This document shows, piece after piece, positions 25,846 to 35,217 of a DNA stretch of 64,000 nucleotides (positions are counted from its first letter, which is position 1; every line of letters starts with the position of its first letter). The translations under genes were made by a program, and so were the position numbers. This DNA is from Alkaliphilus flagellatus (lineage in GTDB: Bacteria; Bacillota; Clostridia; Peptostreptococcales; Natronincolaceae): positions 186,001-250,000 of the forward strand of contig NZ_JAHLQK010000003.1 in assembly GCF_018919215.1 (NCBI RefSeq), written 5' to 3'. The notes beneath the pieces were generated by a model. The model was not told where the DNA came from and did no database searches. It saw only the letters and a program-made list of their open reading frames with translations.

Positions 25846-27396
25846 ATGGTTAAACAAGAAAAAAAGAAAAAAGGACTATTTAATAAGTTTTTAGATGGTG
25901 TCGAAATTGTAGGTAATAAACTACCTCATCCAGTTACTCTGTTTGCTATTTTTGCTGTAGTTGTTGTTATTGTTTCAGCACTAGCTGCAAAGGCAGGAGT
26001 TCATGTAAACTTTGAAAAGTTTGTAGATGGAGAGCTTACTAAGGAAACCGTACATGCAGTAAGCTTACTAACACCTGACGGAATAAGAAAAATCTTTTCA
26101 AATGCTGTAACTAACTTTACAAGCTTTGCCCCGCTGGGAACAGTACTAGTTGCAATGCTTGGGGTAGGAGTTGCAGAGGGTAGTGGACTTATAGGTGCAA
26201 CTCTTAGAAAATTAGTTTTAAGTACTCCAGCAAGATTAATTACAGCTGTAGTTGTATTTGCAGGTATTATGTCTAACGTTGCATCAGATGCTGGATACGT
26301 TGTACTAGTACCATTAGGTGCAGTAATATTTGCAAGCTTTGGACGTCATCCATTAGCAGGTCTTGCAGCAGCATTTGCAGGGGTATCTGGTGGATTTAGC
26401 GCTAACTTAATTTTTGGTTCAACTGATGCTTTATTATCAGGATTAACTCAACCGGCAGCACAAATGATAAACCCTAGCTACGTGGTTGATATTACTGCTA
26501 ACTGGTACTTCTTAGCTGCATCAACTGTTCTTATTACTATAGTAGGTACATTAGTTACAGAAAAAATTGTTGAGCCAAGACTTGGCGAATATAAAGGAAA
26601 ATCATCAAAGGCTATTGATGTTGATAAAGTAAGTGCAGAAGAATCTAGAGGATTAAAATTTGCATTAATTGGATTAATTGCTTTTATAGCAGTTATTGCA
26701 GCTTTAGTAGCACCGGCAAATGGTGTTTTAAGAAACCCAGAAACAGGATCAATTCTTTCTGGTTCAGCATTTATGGGTGGAATCGTTCCAATTATTGCTT
26801 TAATGTTCTTAATTCCAGGGGTAGCATATGGTATTGGAGCTGGAACTATTAAAGGAGATAAAGATATTGCAAACTTTGCAGCTAAATCAATGGCTTCTAT
26901 GGGATCATATATCGTTCTTGCTTTTGTATCTGCACAATTCGTAACATATTTCACATGGTCAAACCTAGGTACTATCCTAGCTGTTAAAGGAGCAACATTC
27001 CTAGAAGCAGTAGGACTTACAGGTATACCACTAATGCTTGGATTTATTTTAGTAACAGCATTTATTAACTTATTTATTGGAAGCGCTTCAGCAAAATGGG
27101 CTATTATGGCACCAATATTTGTTCCAATGTTTATGCAATTAGGATATTCACCAGAACTTACCCAAGTTGCATATAGAATTGGTGATTCTACAACAAATAT
27201 TATTTCACCACTTATGTCCTACTTTGCTATAGTTATTGCATTTGCTCAAAGCTATGATGAAGATACAGGAATTGGTACACTTATTTCTACAATGCTACCA
27301 TTCTCAATGATGTTCTTATTAAGCTGGGCACTATTCTTTGCAGTATGGTTCCTATTAAAATTGCCATTAGGACCAGGAGCAGGTCTATTCTATTAA
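25846..27396 (+). CDS. abgT: AbgT-family transporter
   Basis: 516 residues with about 11-13 membrane helices. Family stretches: VEIVGNKLPHPVTLFAIFAV near the N terminus, NFTSFAPLGTVLVAMLGVGVAEGSGL near 85, and SNVASDAGYVVLVPLG. AbgT proteins import p-aminobenzoyl-glutamate, or, in other members, export sulfonamides with proton coupling. The downstream M20-type peptidase suggests uptake of a peptide-like substrate that is then cleaved. AAGGAGGAG precedes the ATG. The 25543-25845 gap contains TATACT- and TTGACT-like boxes without a convincing pair and a small CCCT...AGGG hairpin. Confidence 0.93.
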   Translation: MVKQEKKKKGLFNKFLDGVEIVGNKLPHPVTLFAIFAVVVVIVSALAAKAGVHVNFEKFVDGELTKETVHAVSLLTPDGIRKIFSNAVTNFTSFAPLGTVLVAMLGVGVAEGSGLIGATLRKLVLSTPARLITAVVVFAGIMSNVASDAGYVVLVPLGAVIFASFGRHPLAGLAAAFAGVSGGFSANLIFGSTDALLSGLTQPAAQMINPSYVVDITANWYFLAASTVLITIVGTLVTEKIVEPRLGEYKGKSSKAIDVDKVSAEESRGLKFALIGLIAFIAVIAALVAPANGVLRNPETGSILSGSAFMGGIVPIIALMFLIPGVAYGIGAGTIKGDKDIANFAAKSMASMGSYIVLAFVSAQFVTYFTWSNLGTILAVKGATFLEAVGLTGIPLMLGFILVTAFINLFIGSASAKWAIMAPIFVPMFMQLGYSPELTQVAYRIGDSTTNIISPLMSYFAIVIAFAQSYDEDTGIGTLISTMLPFSMMFLLSWALFFAVWFLLKLPLGPGAGLFY

Positions 27397-27407
27397 TATT
27401 TAAAACT

Positions 27408-27448
27408 AAATCCCTTTCTTCTTTAGCTGAAGAAAGGGATTTTTATTT
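27408..27448 (+). terminator. Terminator after abgT
   Basis: AAATCCCTTTCTTC (27408-27421) pairs with GAAGAAAGGGATTT (27429-27442), followed by T. Confidence 0.92.
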
Positions 27449-27572
27449 AGATAAGAGGAAACTTTAAATATAACATGCATTTAACTTGAAATGATAGTAT
27501 GATAAAATAAAGGATATAATATAATGTAAAGTGGAAATATTGTGTAAAACAACATTAAGGAGGATACATATT

Positions 27573-28688
27573 ATGATTAATCAAGATCGTGTAGTAAATG
27601 AATTTTTAGAGCTAGTTCAAATCGATAGCCATTCTGGCAAAGAAGGAGCAGTTGCTAAGGTACTTGTTAAAAAACTAGAAGAACTTGGATTGGATGTTAC
27701 TGTAGATGATGCAGGCGAAAAAGTAGGAGGAGAAACAGGTAACGTAATTGCAAAAATGAAGGGAACTAAAAGTGGCCCTACTATTTTATTTAGCTGCCAT
27801 ATGGATACAGTTACACCAGGAGAAGGTATAAAGCCAATTATAAAAGATGGAGTAATATATAGCGATGGTACTACAATTTTAGGTGGAGATGATAAAGCTG
27901 GAATTGCAGCTATACTAGAAGGAATTAAATTTGTAAAGGAAAACAATATAGAGCATTCAGATGTTGAAGTTGTTTTTAGTATTTGGGAAGAGGGAGGACT
28001 ATTTGGTGCTAAAAACCTTAATACTAGCAAAATTAATGCTGAGTATGGTTTCGTATTAGATAGTGGCGGATCACCAGGAGAAATTATAGTAACAGGTCCT
28101 GCTCAAGACAAAGTAAATGCTAAAATTATTGGTAAGCCTGCCCATGCAGGGGTTGCTCCAGAAGAAGGGGTTAGTGCTATTATGATTGCTGCAAGAGCAA
28201 TTGATAATATGAAGCTACTAAGAATAGATGAAGAAACAACAGCTAATATTGGAATTATTTCAGGCGGACAAGCGACAAATATTGTTGCACCAGAAGTTAC
28301 TATTAAAGCAGAATCAAGAAGTATAAATGAAGCAAAGCTTAATGCACAAACTGCACATATGGTAGAAGTATTTGAAAAGGCAGCTAAAGATCTTGGTGGT
28401 AAAGTAGAAATGGATGTAGAAAGAATGTACCCAGCCTTTAACATAGATCCAGAAGATGAAATAGTTAAAAAAGCACAAGAAGTGTTTGGCAGAATGGGAA
28501 TAGACAGCTATACAGCAGCTACAGGTGGTGGAAGTGATACAAATATTTTAAATGGTTATGGAATTAAGGCTATTAACCTAGGAATTGGAGAGAAAAAACC
28601 CCACACATTAGAAGAACATCTACACATTAAAGATTTAGTAGATGCTTCAAGAATGGTAGCAGAGCTTATTAAAATATTCGGTGAGTAA
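27573..28688 (+). CDS. M20-family metallopeptidase (PepT-like)
   Basis: 371 residues. The M20 metal-binding residues are visible: LFSCHMDTVTPGEG (His and Asp ligands) near residue 75, GGDDKAGIAAILEG near 105, the catalytic SIWEEGGLFGAKNL near 140, LDSGGSPGEI near 165, and the C-terminal KKPHTLEEHLHI. Between them is the lid/dimerisation domain (AKIIGKPAHAGVAPEEG). This is the PepT-like/YqjE subgroup cleaving di- or tripeptides. The real start at 27573 follows AAGGAGG; the frame is open from 27531. A functional pair with the preceding AbgT transporter is likely but inferred. Confidence 0.9.
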   Translation: MINQDRVVNEFLELVQIDSHSGKEGAVAKVLVKKLEELGLDVTVDDAGEKVGGETGNVIAKMKGTKSGPTILFSCHMDTVTPGEGIKPIIKDGVIYSDGTTILGGDDKAGIAAILEGIKFVKENNIEHSDVEVVFSIWEEGGLFGAKNLNTSKINAEYGFVLDSGGSPGEIIVTGPAQDKVNAKIIGKPAHAGVAPEEGVSAIMIAARAIDNMKLLRIDEETTANIGIISGGQATNIVAPEVTIKAESRSINEAKLNAQTAHMVEVFEKAAKDLGGKVEMDVERMYPAFNIDPEDEIVKKAQEVFGRMGIDSYTAATGGGSDTNILNGYGIKAINLGIGEKKPHTLEEHLHIKDLVDASRMVAELIKIFGE

Positions 28689-28718
28689 TTTTAAGTATCG
28701 GATAATACAGATAAAATA

Positions 28719-28755
28719 GGGTACCCTAATATATATTAGGGTACCCATATTTTTT
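28719..28755 (+). terminator. Terminator after the M20 peptidase gene
   Basis: A 28-bp perfect palindrome (28719-28746) with arms GGGTACCCTAATAT and its complement, followed by a T run. Confidence 0.9.
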
Positions 28756-28859
28756 GTAAAAAAACTATTGCAAATTTACTTAAAATAATATTAAATATAT
28801 CTATTGTGTTTAAATATACAATTAAAAAATTATAAGCAAGTCTTGAAAGGGGTGCAAAT

Positions 28860-30329
28860 ATGTCTTATTTAAATCAGAACAAAACACCACTATTTACAGC
28901 ATTAAAAGAACATCATAAAAACAATGTAATTCCCTTTGATGTACCTGGACATAAACATGGAAGGGGTTTAAAGGAGTTTACTGATTATGTAGGAAGTACA
29001 GTAATGGAGTTAGATGTCAACTCTATGAAATGTTTAGACAACATTTGTAACCCCATTGGAGTAATTAAAGAGGCTGAGGAGCTAGCTGCCTATGCCTATG
29101 GATCGGATAAAGCCTTTTTTTTAGTAAATGGGACAACTTCGGGGGTACAAGCAATGATTATGAGTGCCTGCCAACCAGGAGATAAAATAATTTTACCTAG
29201 AAATGCGCACAAATCCGCAGTTTCAGGATTAATATTAAGTGGCGCCATACCAATATATATACAACCTGAAATCAACAGTGATCTTGGCATTGCCATGGGT
29301 GTTACAGTAGAGAGTGTAGAAGAAACCATTGGAAGACATCCAGATGCTAAAGCAGTATTTTTAATTAACCCAACATATTACGGGGCTACATCAAATATAA
29401 AAGATATTGTAAGAGTAGCTCATAGAAATGCTATGGCAGTATTAGTAGACGAGGCACATGGAGCCCATATGAGTTTCCACGAGGATTTTCCTATGAGCGC
29501 TATGGAAGCCGGTGCAGATATGAGTGCTGTTAGTACCCATAAAACAGGAGGATCATTAACCCAAAGTTCCCTTCTTTTATTAAGGGAAGGAATTATAGAT
29601 CCCTTTATTGTTAAGAAAAATCTATCTCTTATGCAAACAACTAGTGCTTCTTACTTACTTATGGCTAGTATAGATGTAGCAAGAAAACAGTTGGCAGTAG
29701 AAGGACCTGAGCTTCTTCAAAAGGTTTTAGATTTGACTAGGGATGCTAGAAGTAGAATAAATAAAATTGAAGGACTATATGCCTTTGGTACAGAACTTAT
29801 AGGGACCCAAGGAGTACATTCTTTTGACGAAAGTAAACTAGGAGTAAATGTACGAAAGATAGGGTTAACTGGCTTTGAAGTTTACGACATATTAATAGAC
29901 GAATACAACATACAAGTAGAACTCGCAGATTATTATAATATATTGGCTATAGTTAGCTTAGGGGACCATAAGGAGCAATTAGACGCACTAGTAGAAGCCT
30001 TAGTAGATATAGCAGAAAAATATAAAAGAGATGAAGAAATTAAAGTAGTTAATAGTTTCCTAAAAAATCCAGATGTAATAGTTTCTCCAAGGGATGCCTT
30101 TTATAGCAATAAAAAGGCAATAAAGTTTGAAGATGCAGAAGGGGAAATTAGTGGGGAGTCTATTATGGCCTATCCTCCTGGAATACCTATAGTATCTCCA
30201 GGTGAGAGGATATCAAAGGATATTATAGAGCATATTATGCTTTTAAAGGAAGAAGAAAGTCTACTTCAAGGAACAGAAGATCCTTATGCTGAATATATAA
30301 GAGTTTTAGGATTAGGAAGTAAAAGATAG
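28860..30329 (+). CDS. Orn/Lys/Arg decarboxylase-family PLP enzyme
   Basis: 489 residues, fold-type I PLP enzyme of the YaaO/SpeA-type group. The N-terminal block FDVPGHKHGRG is characteristic; FLVNGTTSGVQAMIMSA binds the cofactor phosphate; VDEAHGAHMSF holds the PLP aspartate; and STHKTGGSLTQSS carries the PLP-binding Lys. The C-terminal domain includes AYPPGIPIVSPGE. These enzymes decarboxylate arginine, lysine or ornithine to polyamine precursors; the substrate cannot be fixed from motifs. Good GGGGTG site before the ATG, single gene with its own terminator. Confidence 0.9.
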   Translation: MSYLNQNKTPLFTALKEHHKNNVIPFDVPGHKHGRGLKEFTDYVGSTVMELDVNSMKCLDNICNPIGVIKEAEELAAYAYGSDKAFFLVNGTTSGVQAMIMSACQPGDKIILPRNAHKSAVSGLILSGAIPIYIQPEINSDLGIAMGVTVESVEETIGRHPDAKAVFLINPTYYGATSNIKDIVRVAHRNAMAVLVDEAHGAHMSFHEDFPMSAMEAGADMSAVSTHKTGGSLTQSSLLLLREGIIDPFIVKKNLSLMQTTSASYLLMASIDVARKQLAVEGPELLQKVLDLTRDARSRINKIEGLYAFGTELIGTQGVHSFDESKLGVNVRKIGLTGFEVYDILIDEYNIQVELADYYNILAIVSLGDHKEQLDALVEALVDIAEKYKRDEEIKVVNSFLKNPDVIVSPRDAFYSNKKAIKFEDAEGEISGESIMAYPPGIPIVSPGERISKDIIEHIMLLKEEESLLQGTEDPYAEYIRVLGLGSKR

Positions 30330-30332
30330 AAA

Positions 30333-30375
30333 AATATACCCCATTGTTCTTCTTTGGAACATGGGGTATATTATT
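30333..30375 (+). terminator. Terminator after the decarboxylase gene
   Basis: ATATACCCCAT-GTTC pairs with GGAACATGGGGTATAT with one bulge, followed by a T-rich tail. In the remaining gap up to 30657 I see only a TATAAT-like -10 near 30580 and no further gene. Confidence 0.85.
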
Positions 30376-30657
30376 GTGTAATAAATTGTGCATTCAACTA
30401 GGATTTGGAAATGCTTTGAGAAATTGAAATTCTAGAGCATAAGCTTTAAAGTTAAGTGTAGAATGAGTCGCTGTGATAACTTCAAGGGACTTTTATTACA
30501 ATGTAACAAAAAAGTTAAGGTTTTCGCTTTCGAAGGAAACTCATAGTTTACTTGTGGATTATTTTATCGAAATTTGCTATAATATAAAAATATTGAATTT
30601 ATAATTATGAAATACAGTTATTATACGATATAAGACTAGGATAAGGAAGTGAATGAT

Positions 30658-31632
30658 GTGAAGACATTTTGGAAGGTATTTATAGTTGCATTTCTTTCCT
30701 TTGTTATGGTGTTTAGCGGAGTTGTTTGGTCATTTAATAAATTTATGAAGGAAGACGAGTCAGACGATTTGCCTGTAGTTGTTACTGACGATGGAAATGA
30801 TGAATTAGATGGAGAAAATGGAGAGATGGATGAGCTTTTAAAATTAGCTAAAAACAGTAAAAGGGTAAACTTCATTGTTTTAGGACTAGAAGGTCCAAGA
30901 AGTGATATGATGATGTTTATGTCCTTTGATCCTGATAAGAAAACTCTGGATGGAATTTCCATACCTAGAGATACTTATTTAGTAAGAGAAGGGTATCCTA
31001 GGTCAGATCAGAAAAAAATAAACGCTGCCTATGGTGCCCATGGTGCTAAAGGAGTAAAAACCGTAATAAGTAGTTTGCTTCATGACGTGCCGGTAGATTA
31101 CTATGTAACACTTACCTATAAAGGAGTAGGAGCTATAGTTGACTCCATAGGTGGTGTACCAGTATATATACCTAAGGTAATGAAATATGACGACCCTTAC
31201 GATGACCCACCTCTTCACATTTATTTTGAGCCAGGAAACCAGGTATTAAACGGTAAAAAGAGTATAGAATTTTTGCGTTACCGTAAGCCTAACCAAGGTA
31301 GCGGAGCCTTAGATAGAAATGGAGATGTAGGAAGAATACAGGCACAGCAAGAATTTATGAAATCGGCAATGAAAAAGGTATTAGGACCTAAGCTACCTAA
31401 TGCAGTAACTACTGCTTTTAAGCATGTAAAAACAGATATACCTCTACAAGACGCTATGAAATATGCAACAAGTGCTGTAGGGCTTAAAATGGACAATATA
31501 AATATAAATGTACTTCCAGGAGAGGCCGAATATAAAGGAGGAGTATCCTACTTCTTCCATGATTCAAAGGCATTAAAAGATCTTTTAATTCAAATTTATT
31601 CTGGAGAAAGTACAACAGAAACCAGTAATTAA
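30658..31632 (+). CDS. LytR-CpsA-Psr (LCP) family cell-wall polymer ligase
   Basis: About 324 residues. N-terminal membrane anchor (FWKVFIVAFLSFVMVFSGVVW), an acidic linker, then the LCP domain from about 75: NFIVLGLEGPRSDMMMFMSF, ISIPRDTYL, KINAAYGAHG, DSIGGVPVYIPKVM, LNGKKSIEFLRYRKP with the conserved Arg residues that bind the lipid diphosphate. LCP enzymes attach teichoic acids or other glycopolymers to peptidoglycan. The GTG at 30658 has AAGGAAG eight bases upstream and is preferred to the in-frame GTG at 30649. Confidence 0.9.
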   Translation: MKTFWKVFIVAFLSFVMVFSGVVWSFNKFMKEDESDDLPVVVTDDGNDELDGENGEMDELLKLAKNSKRVNFIVLGLEGPRSDMMMFMSFDPDKKTLDGISIPRDTYLVREGYPRSDQKKINAAYGAHGAKGVKTVISSLLHDVPVDYYVTLTYKGVGAIVDSIGGVPVYIPKVMKYDDPYDDPPLHIYFEPGNQVLNGKKSIEFLRYRKPNQGSGALDRNGDVGRIQAQQEFMKSAMKKVLGPKLPNAVTTAFKHVKTDIPLQDAMKYATSAVGLKMDNININVLPGEAEYKGGVSYFFHDSKALKDLLIQIYSGESTTETSN

Positions 31633-31686
31633 GTAATTAATAGATGGAATGCAAATAAACCTTTCTCATGGCTTAAATAATATGAA

Positions 31687-31716
31687 AAAAAGAGTAGAAA
31701 ATATTTTCTACTCTTT
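31687..31716. terminator. Bidirectional terminator between the LCP gene and murC
   Basis: Perfect palindrome with arms AAAAGAGTAGAAAAT and ATTTTCTACTCTTTT, with T runs on both sides, located between convergent genes. Confidence 0.9.
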
Positions 31717-31801
31717 TTCTATCCATTTAGGGTGGATGGATAGGGGGAGTGGGGTTATGTATTTATAAATTACCCGCACATATTATGTCTAAACATAAAT
31801 A

Positions 31802-33199
31802 TTAATGATTCTCAAAATTAATTATAATTTCTCCTATACGATATACATCCCCGGCACCCATAGTTAATACTAAATCATCAGATTCAATATTTTCATAAAT
31901 ATATTTAGATATTTCTTCAAAATTCTTCATATAACGAATATCCCCACTAGGGTTAAATTCCTTAATCATATTTACTAAAACTTCACTGTTTATTTCACCA
32001 TTATCAATTTCCCTTGCAGCATAAATATCAGTTATTATTACATGATCAGCATCTTTAAATGAACAAGCAAAATCATTTAATAAAGCCTTTGTGCGGCTAA
32101 AGGTATGGGGTTGAAAAACACACCATATCTTCCGGTGTGGATAGTTTTGTGCCGCTTCTAAGGTAGCTCTAATTTCAGCAGGATGATGAGCATAGTCATC
32201 TACAATTTTGCATCCTTTAACTTCTCCTAAAATATCAAAACGTCTATGTATTCCCTTAAACTTTTTAATATGGGCTTCTATATTAGAAGGCTCTACCCCA
32301 AGTATATAGGCTGTAGCAATTGAAGCCAAAGCATTATATACGTTATGCTTTCCTGGAATATTTAGCTCAAAAGTACCAATGTTTTTTCCATCAAACTCTA
32401 CTTTAAATATTGGATAGCCTTCCCTAGTAAATAGAATATCCTTAGCTACAAAATTACTATTGTTGTTAATGCCATATGTAATTACGTTGCATTCAACATG
32501 AGGGAGTATTTCTTTTACATTTTCATCGTCTTCATTAGCGACTAAAAAGCCTTCTTTAGGAATTAAGTTGGTAAATTTTCTAAAGGCCTCTTTAATATGG
32601 TCGATATCTTTAAAATAATCTAAATGATCTTCATCAATATTCAAAATGATACCAATAAAGGGAAAGAATTTCAAAAAACTTTCAACATATTCACAGGCCT
32701 CCGTAATAAAATGCTGACTATCACCAATTTTAATATTACCACCAATTTCATCTAGTTCTCCACCCACAAGTATAGTTGGGTCCAAGTTAGAATATTCTAG
32801 AATTAGAGAAATTAGAGATGTAGTTGTAGTTTTACCATGACTTCCAGCCACAGCAATAGCCTTATTGTAGTTTTTCATTATATGGCCTAACATTTCCGCT
32901 CTATCAATCTGAGGAATATCTAATTCCTTTGCTTTTATACGCTCTGGATTATCTTCCTTTACCGCAGCTGTATATACTATTAAATCTGGGTTTTGTATAT
33001 TGTCCTTATTATGCCCAATGAAAATCTGAGCTCCATGCTTTCTTAACTTAGTTAATATTTTAGAATCATTCATATCAGAGCCAGAAACTCTATATCCGTG
33101 ATTTAGCAGGACTTCAGCTATAGCACTCATGCTAATGCCACCAATTCCAATTAAATGTATATGCTGATCTAGTTTTTGGTTTATATCAAATGCAATCAC
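31802..33199 (-). CDS. murC: UDP-N-acetylmuramate-L-alanine ligase
   Basis: About 465 residues, ATP-dependent ligase adding L-Ala to UDP-MurNAc, the first step of stem-peptide synthesis. Motifs: [18 protein letters not shown] (Rossmann, UDP binding), [19 protein letters not shown] (ATP loop), [25 protein letters not shown] and [11 protein letters not shown]. The GTG at 33199 has AAAGGGAGTG at good spacing; the in-frame GTG at 33208 is closer to it and less likely. In many clostridia murC lies next to purR in this opposite orientation. Confidence 0.96.
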   Translation of the reverse strand: MIAFDINQKLDQHIHLIGIGGISMSAIAEVLLNHGYRVSGSDMNDSKILTKLRKHGAQIFIGHNKDNIQNPDLIVYTAAVKEDNPERIKAKELDIPQIDRAEMLGHIMKNYNKAIAVAGSHGKTTTTSLISLILEYSNLDPTILVGGELDEIGGNIKIGDSQHFITEACEYVESFLKFFPFIGIILNIDEDHLDYFKDIDHIKEAFRKFTNLIPKEGFLVANEDDENVKEILPHVECNVITYGINNNSNFVAKDILFTREGYPIFKVEFDGKNIGTFELNIPGKHNVYNALASIATAYILGVEPSNIEAHIKKFKGIHRRFDILGEVKGCKIVDDYAHHPAEIRATLEAAQNYPHRKIWCVFQPHTFSRTKALLNDFACSFKDADHVIITDIYAAREIDNGEINSEVLVNMIKEFNPSGDIRYMKNFEEISKYIYENIESDDLVLTMGAGDVYRIGEIIINFENH

Positions 33200-33381
33200 A
33201 ATTGTCACTCCCTTTATATGAGGTTATTTGTTATTCTTTCCAAATAAGTGGTTTTCTATTAGTTCATATTAGTAAGTATATGTATGTAGATACGTATTTC
33301 TTCCTATAATGCAATAGGAAAGTAAAAAAACTCATTAATATATATTTTCCTTAAAATATGTTTTCGTAAATAAGGACTTAG

Positions 33382-33505
33382 TTCAAATGGAGTTTTAATC
33401 CCATCTGAACGTTAAATTCTATCATTCTAAGAGCCATAAAATTCTTATCTTCTTCTTTCAAAAGATGGAGATAAGAATTGTTAGCTATGGACCAAAGTCA
33501 GCATT
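33382..33505. other. Highly structured intergenic segment between murC and purR
   Basis: Hairpin TTCAAATGG/CCATCTGAA (33382-33409) is followed by a three-tier nested stem: AAATTCTA (33414-33421) with TAGAATTT (33496-33503); CCATA (33434-33438) with TATGG (33486-33490); and AATTCTTATCT (33440-33450) with AGATAAGAATT (33469-33479). T5 follows on the plus strand. It could be a small RNA ending in a terminator, or a decayed mobile element. The minus strand also contains a 19-codon ATG frame. The remainder of the 33200-33736 gap shows a TATAAT-like -10 near 33557 for purR. Confidence 0.4.
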
Positions 33506-33736
33506 TAGAATTTTTATTAAAGACTTTGTTATAATAAATATGAAACTCTATTAAGTATAATAACATAAAAAATAGGATGAATGTACTAAATTTAGCAATA
33601 TACTATATACTATTTTTTAACTTAAATAAGAAAATATAAACTCTGTAATTATTGAAGGAATTTTTTTCTTGAATTTACCATATGAAAATAATAAAATGAA
33701 TAATAGTATATAACATTCGGACTAGGAGGAAATATA

Positions 33737-34564
33737 ATGGGAAAATTGAAAAGAAACGAACGAATCGCAGCTATAGTAAAAATTTTAAGTGATAATCCCA
33801 ATAGAATATTTACATTAAGTTATTTTAGTGATCTTTTTCAATCAGCAAAATCAACTATTAGTGAAGATATAGTAGTAACGAAACAGGCAATGGAAAAAGC
33901 AAATTTAGCAAAGATTGAAACTATGACAGGTGCTGCTGGTGGAGTTAAACTTATTCCTATAACTACAGCTCATCAGAATAAAGAGATTTTAGGAGAGATA
34001 TGTAGTAGGTTAAAAGATAAGGATAGAATTTTACCTGGGGGATTTTTATATATGATAGATGTACTTTATTCTCCACATATAATCCATAGTGTAGGAGAGG
34101 TTTTTGCTAGTCAATTTGATTATAAGGATGTAGATTATATAGTTACTGTAGAAACAAAAGGAATACCTATAGCCCTTATGGTAGCTAAAGCAATGAACTT
34201 ACCACTGATTATTTTGCGACGTGAAAATAAGGTAACAGAAGGATCTACTGTTAGTATAAACTATGTTTCTGGTTCCTCTGGAAAAATTCAGAGGATGTCT
34301 CTTTCAAGACGAGCTATTAAACCGGGTTCTAAGGTTATTATTATTGATGATTTTATGAAAGCAGGCGGAACAGCAAAAGGAATGATTGATATGATGAAGG
34401 AATTTGATGCTGAGGTTGTGGGTACTGGAGTACTAATAGCAACTAAAGAACCAGAGAAAAAGATTGTTAACGATTACATACCTTTGCTTATTTTAGAAGA
34501 AGTAAAGGAAGAAGATGAACAAATAAATATTTATCCGAATGAAAATCTTCTTAATTTAATATAA
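33737..34564 (+). CDS. purR: Pur operon repressor PurR
   Basis: 275 residues. A winged-helix N-terminal domain (RNERIAAIVKILSDNPNRIF, FQSAKSTISEDIVVTKQAME) is followed by a phosphoribosyltransferase-type domain with the PRPP loop VIIIDDFMKAGGTAKGM near residue 205. PurR represses purine genes, and PRPP binding releases it from DNA. ACTAGGAGG precedes the ATG. The order purR-spoVG-glmU-prs matches Bacillus except that ridA (yabJ) is missing. Confidence 0.96.
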   Translation: MGKLKRNERIAAIVKILSDNPNRIFTLSYFSDLFQSAKSTISEDIVVTKQAMEKANLAKIETMTGAAGGVKLIPITTAHQNKEILGEICSRLKDKDRILPGGFLYMIDVLYSPHIIHSVGEVFASQFDYKDVDYIVTVETKGIPIALMVAKAMNLPLIILRRENKVTEGSTVSINYVSGSSGKIQRMSLSRRAIKPGSKVIIIDDFMKAGGTAKGMIDMMKEFDAEVVGTGVLIATKEPEKKIVNDYIPLLILEEVKEEDEQINIYPNENLLNLI

Positions 34565-34619
34565 TAATTCTAGAAAAACAGATTAAGTCAAAAAAAATTC
34601 TGAAAATTTCCGATATAAA

Positions 34620-34646
34620 GAAGGAAAATGAAAAAATATGGAGAAT
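34620..34646 (+). promoter_or_regulatory. Possible SigH promoter of spoVG
   Basis: GAAGGAAAA (34620-34628) fits the SigH -35 consensus RWAGGAWWT at eight of nine positions, and AGAAT (34642-34646) fits the -10 HGAAT, with a 13-bp spacer. spoVG is a classic SigH gene in B. subtilis, which adds weight. Confidence 0.5.
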
Positions 34647-34748
34647 AGATTTAGGAAGTTAGATAAGTCAAGTTTTTAACCCGTATATTAAAAGTGGGAA
34701 AATGTACGATTGTTGAAGTTGACAAAAACATAAAGGGGTGAAGGATAT

Positions 34749-35027
34749 ATGCAAGTTACAGATGTGAGAATACGTAAAGTAACAGCAGAAGGGAAAATGA
34801 AGGCTATAGTATCAGTAACCTTTGATGATGAATTTGTTGTTCATGATATTAAAATCATTGAAGGGCAAAACGGATTATTTATTGCAATGCCTAGTCGAAA
34901 AATGGGAGAGGGAGATTTTAGAGATATAGCCCACCCAATAAATTCAATTACTAGAAATAGAATTCAAGACGCTATTTTTTCCGAATATGAAAAAATGAGT
35001 GATTCAGAAGAAACAGACAACCAATAA
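34749..35027 (+). CDS. spoVG: Septation/RNA-binding regulator SpoVG
   Basis: 92 residues, full length. The conserved start [28 protein letters not shown] and [22 protein letters not shown] are all present. SpoVG is a small nucleic-acid-binding protein that affects asymmetric septation, virulence genes and RNA regulation in Firmicutes. It sits between purR and glmU, with a GGGGTG site, a SigH-like promoter upstream and a terminator downstream. Confidence 0.97.
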   Translation: MQVTDVRIRKVTAEGKMKAIVSVTFDDEFVVHDIKIIEGQNGLFIAMPSRKMGEGDFRDIAHPINSITRNRIQDAIFSEYEKMSDSEETDNQ

Positions 35028-35040
35028 TACTATAAGTGCA

Positions 35041-35066
35041 GGGAGGCAAATAAGCCTCCTTTTTTG
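35041..35066 (+). terminator. Terminator after spoVG
   Basis: GGAGGC (35042-35047) pairs with GCCTCC (35054-35059), followed by seven T. Confidence 0.93.
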
Positions 35067-35217
35067 TTATATAAAAATCCTATATACAACAAAAAACAGG
35101 AAAAGACAAAAAAGGGGTTCATTATTTATTGAAAATGTAATAAACTATTAAAGGGTATAGAAGGATATAATATATATAAATTGTTTTTATTCAATAGATA
35201 TCGAGGTGAAAATAAAT

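Noticed and set aside
30376-30657. Search for a riboswitch before the LCP gene
   Set aside because: No c-di-GMP, c-di-AMP or other familiar riboswitch core is visible; only short imperfect stems.
33382-33440. 19-codon minus-strand ATG frame in the murC-purR gap
   Set aside because: Too short, with only a weak upstream purine stretch; the same DNA is better explained as a structured element.
33711-33723. Possible PurR box near the purR start (ACATTCGGACT)
   Set aside because: It differs from the PurBox consensus at key positions and has no second tandem copy.
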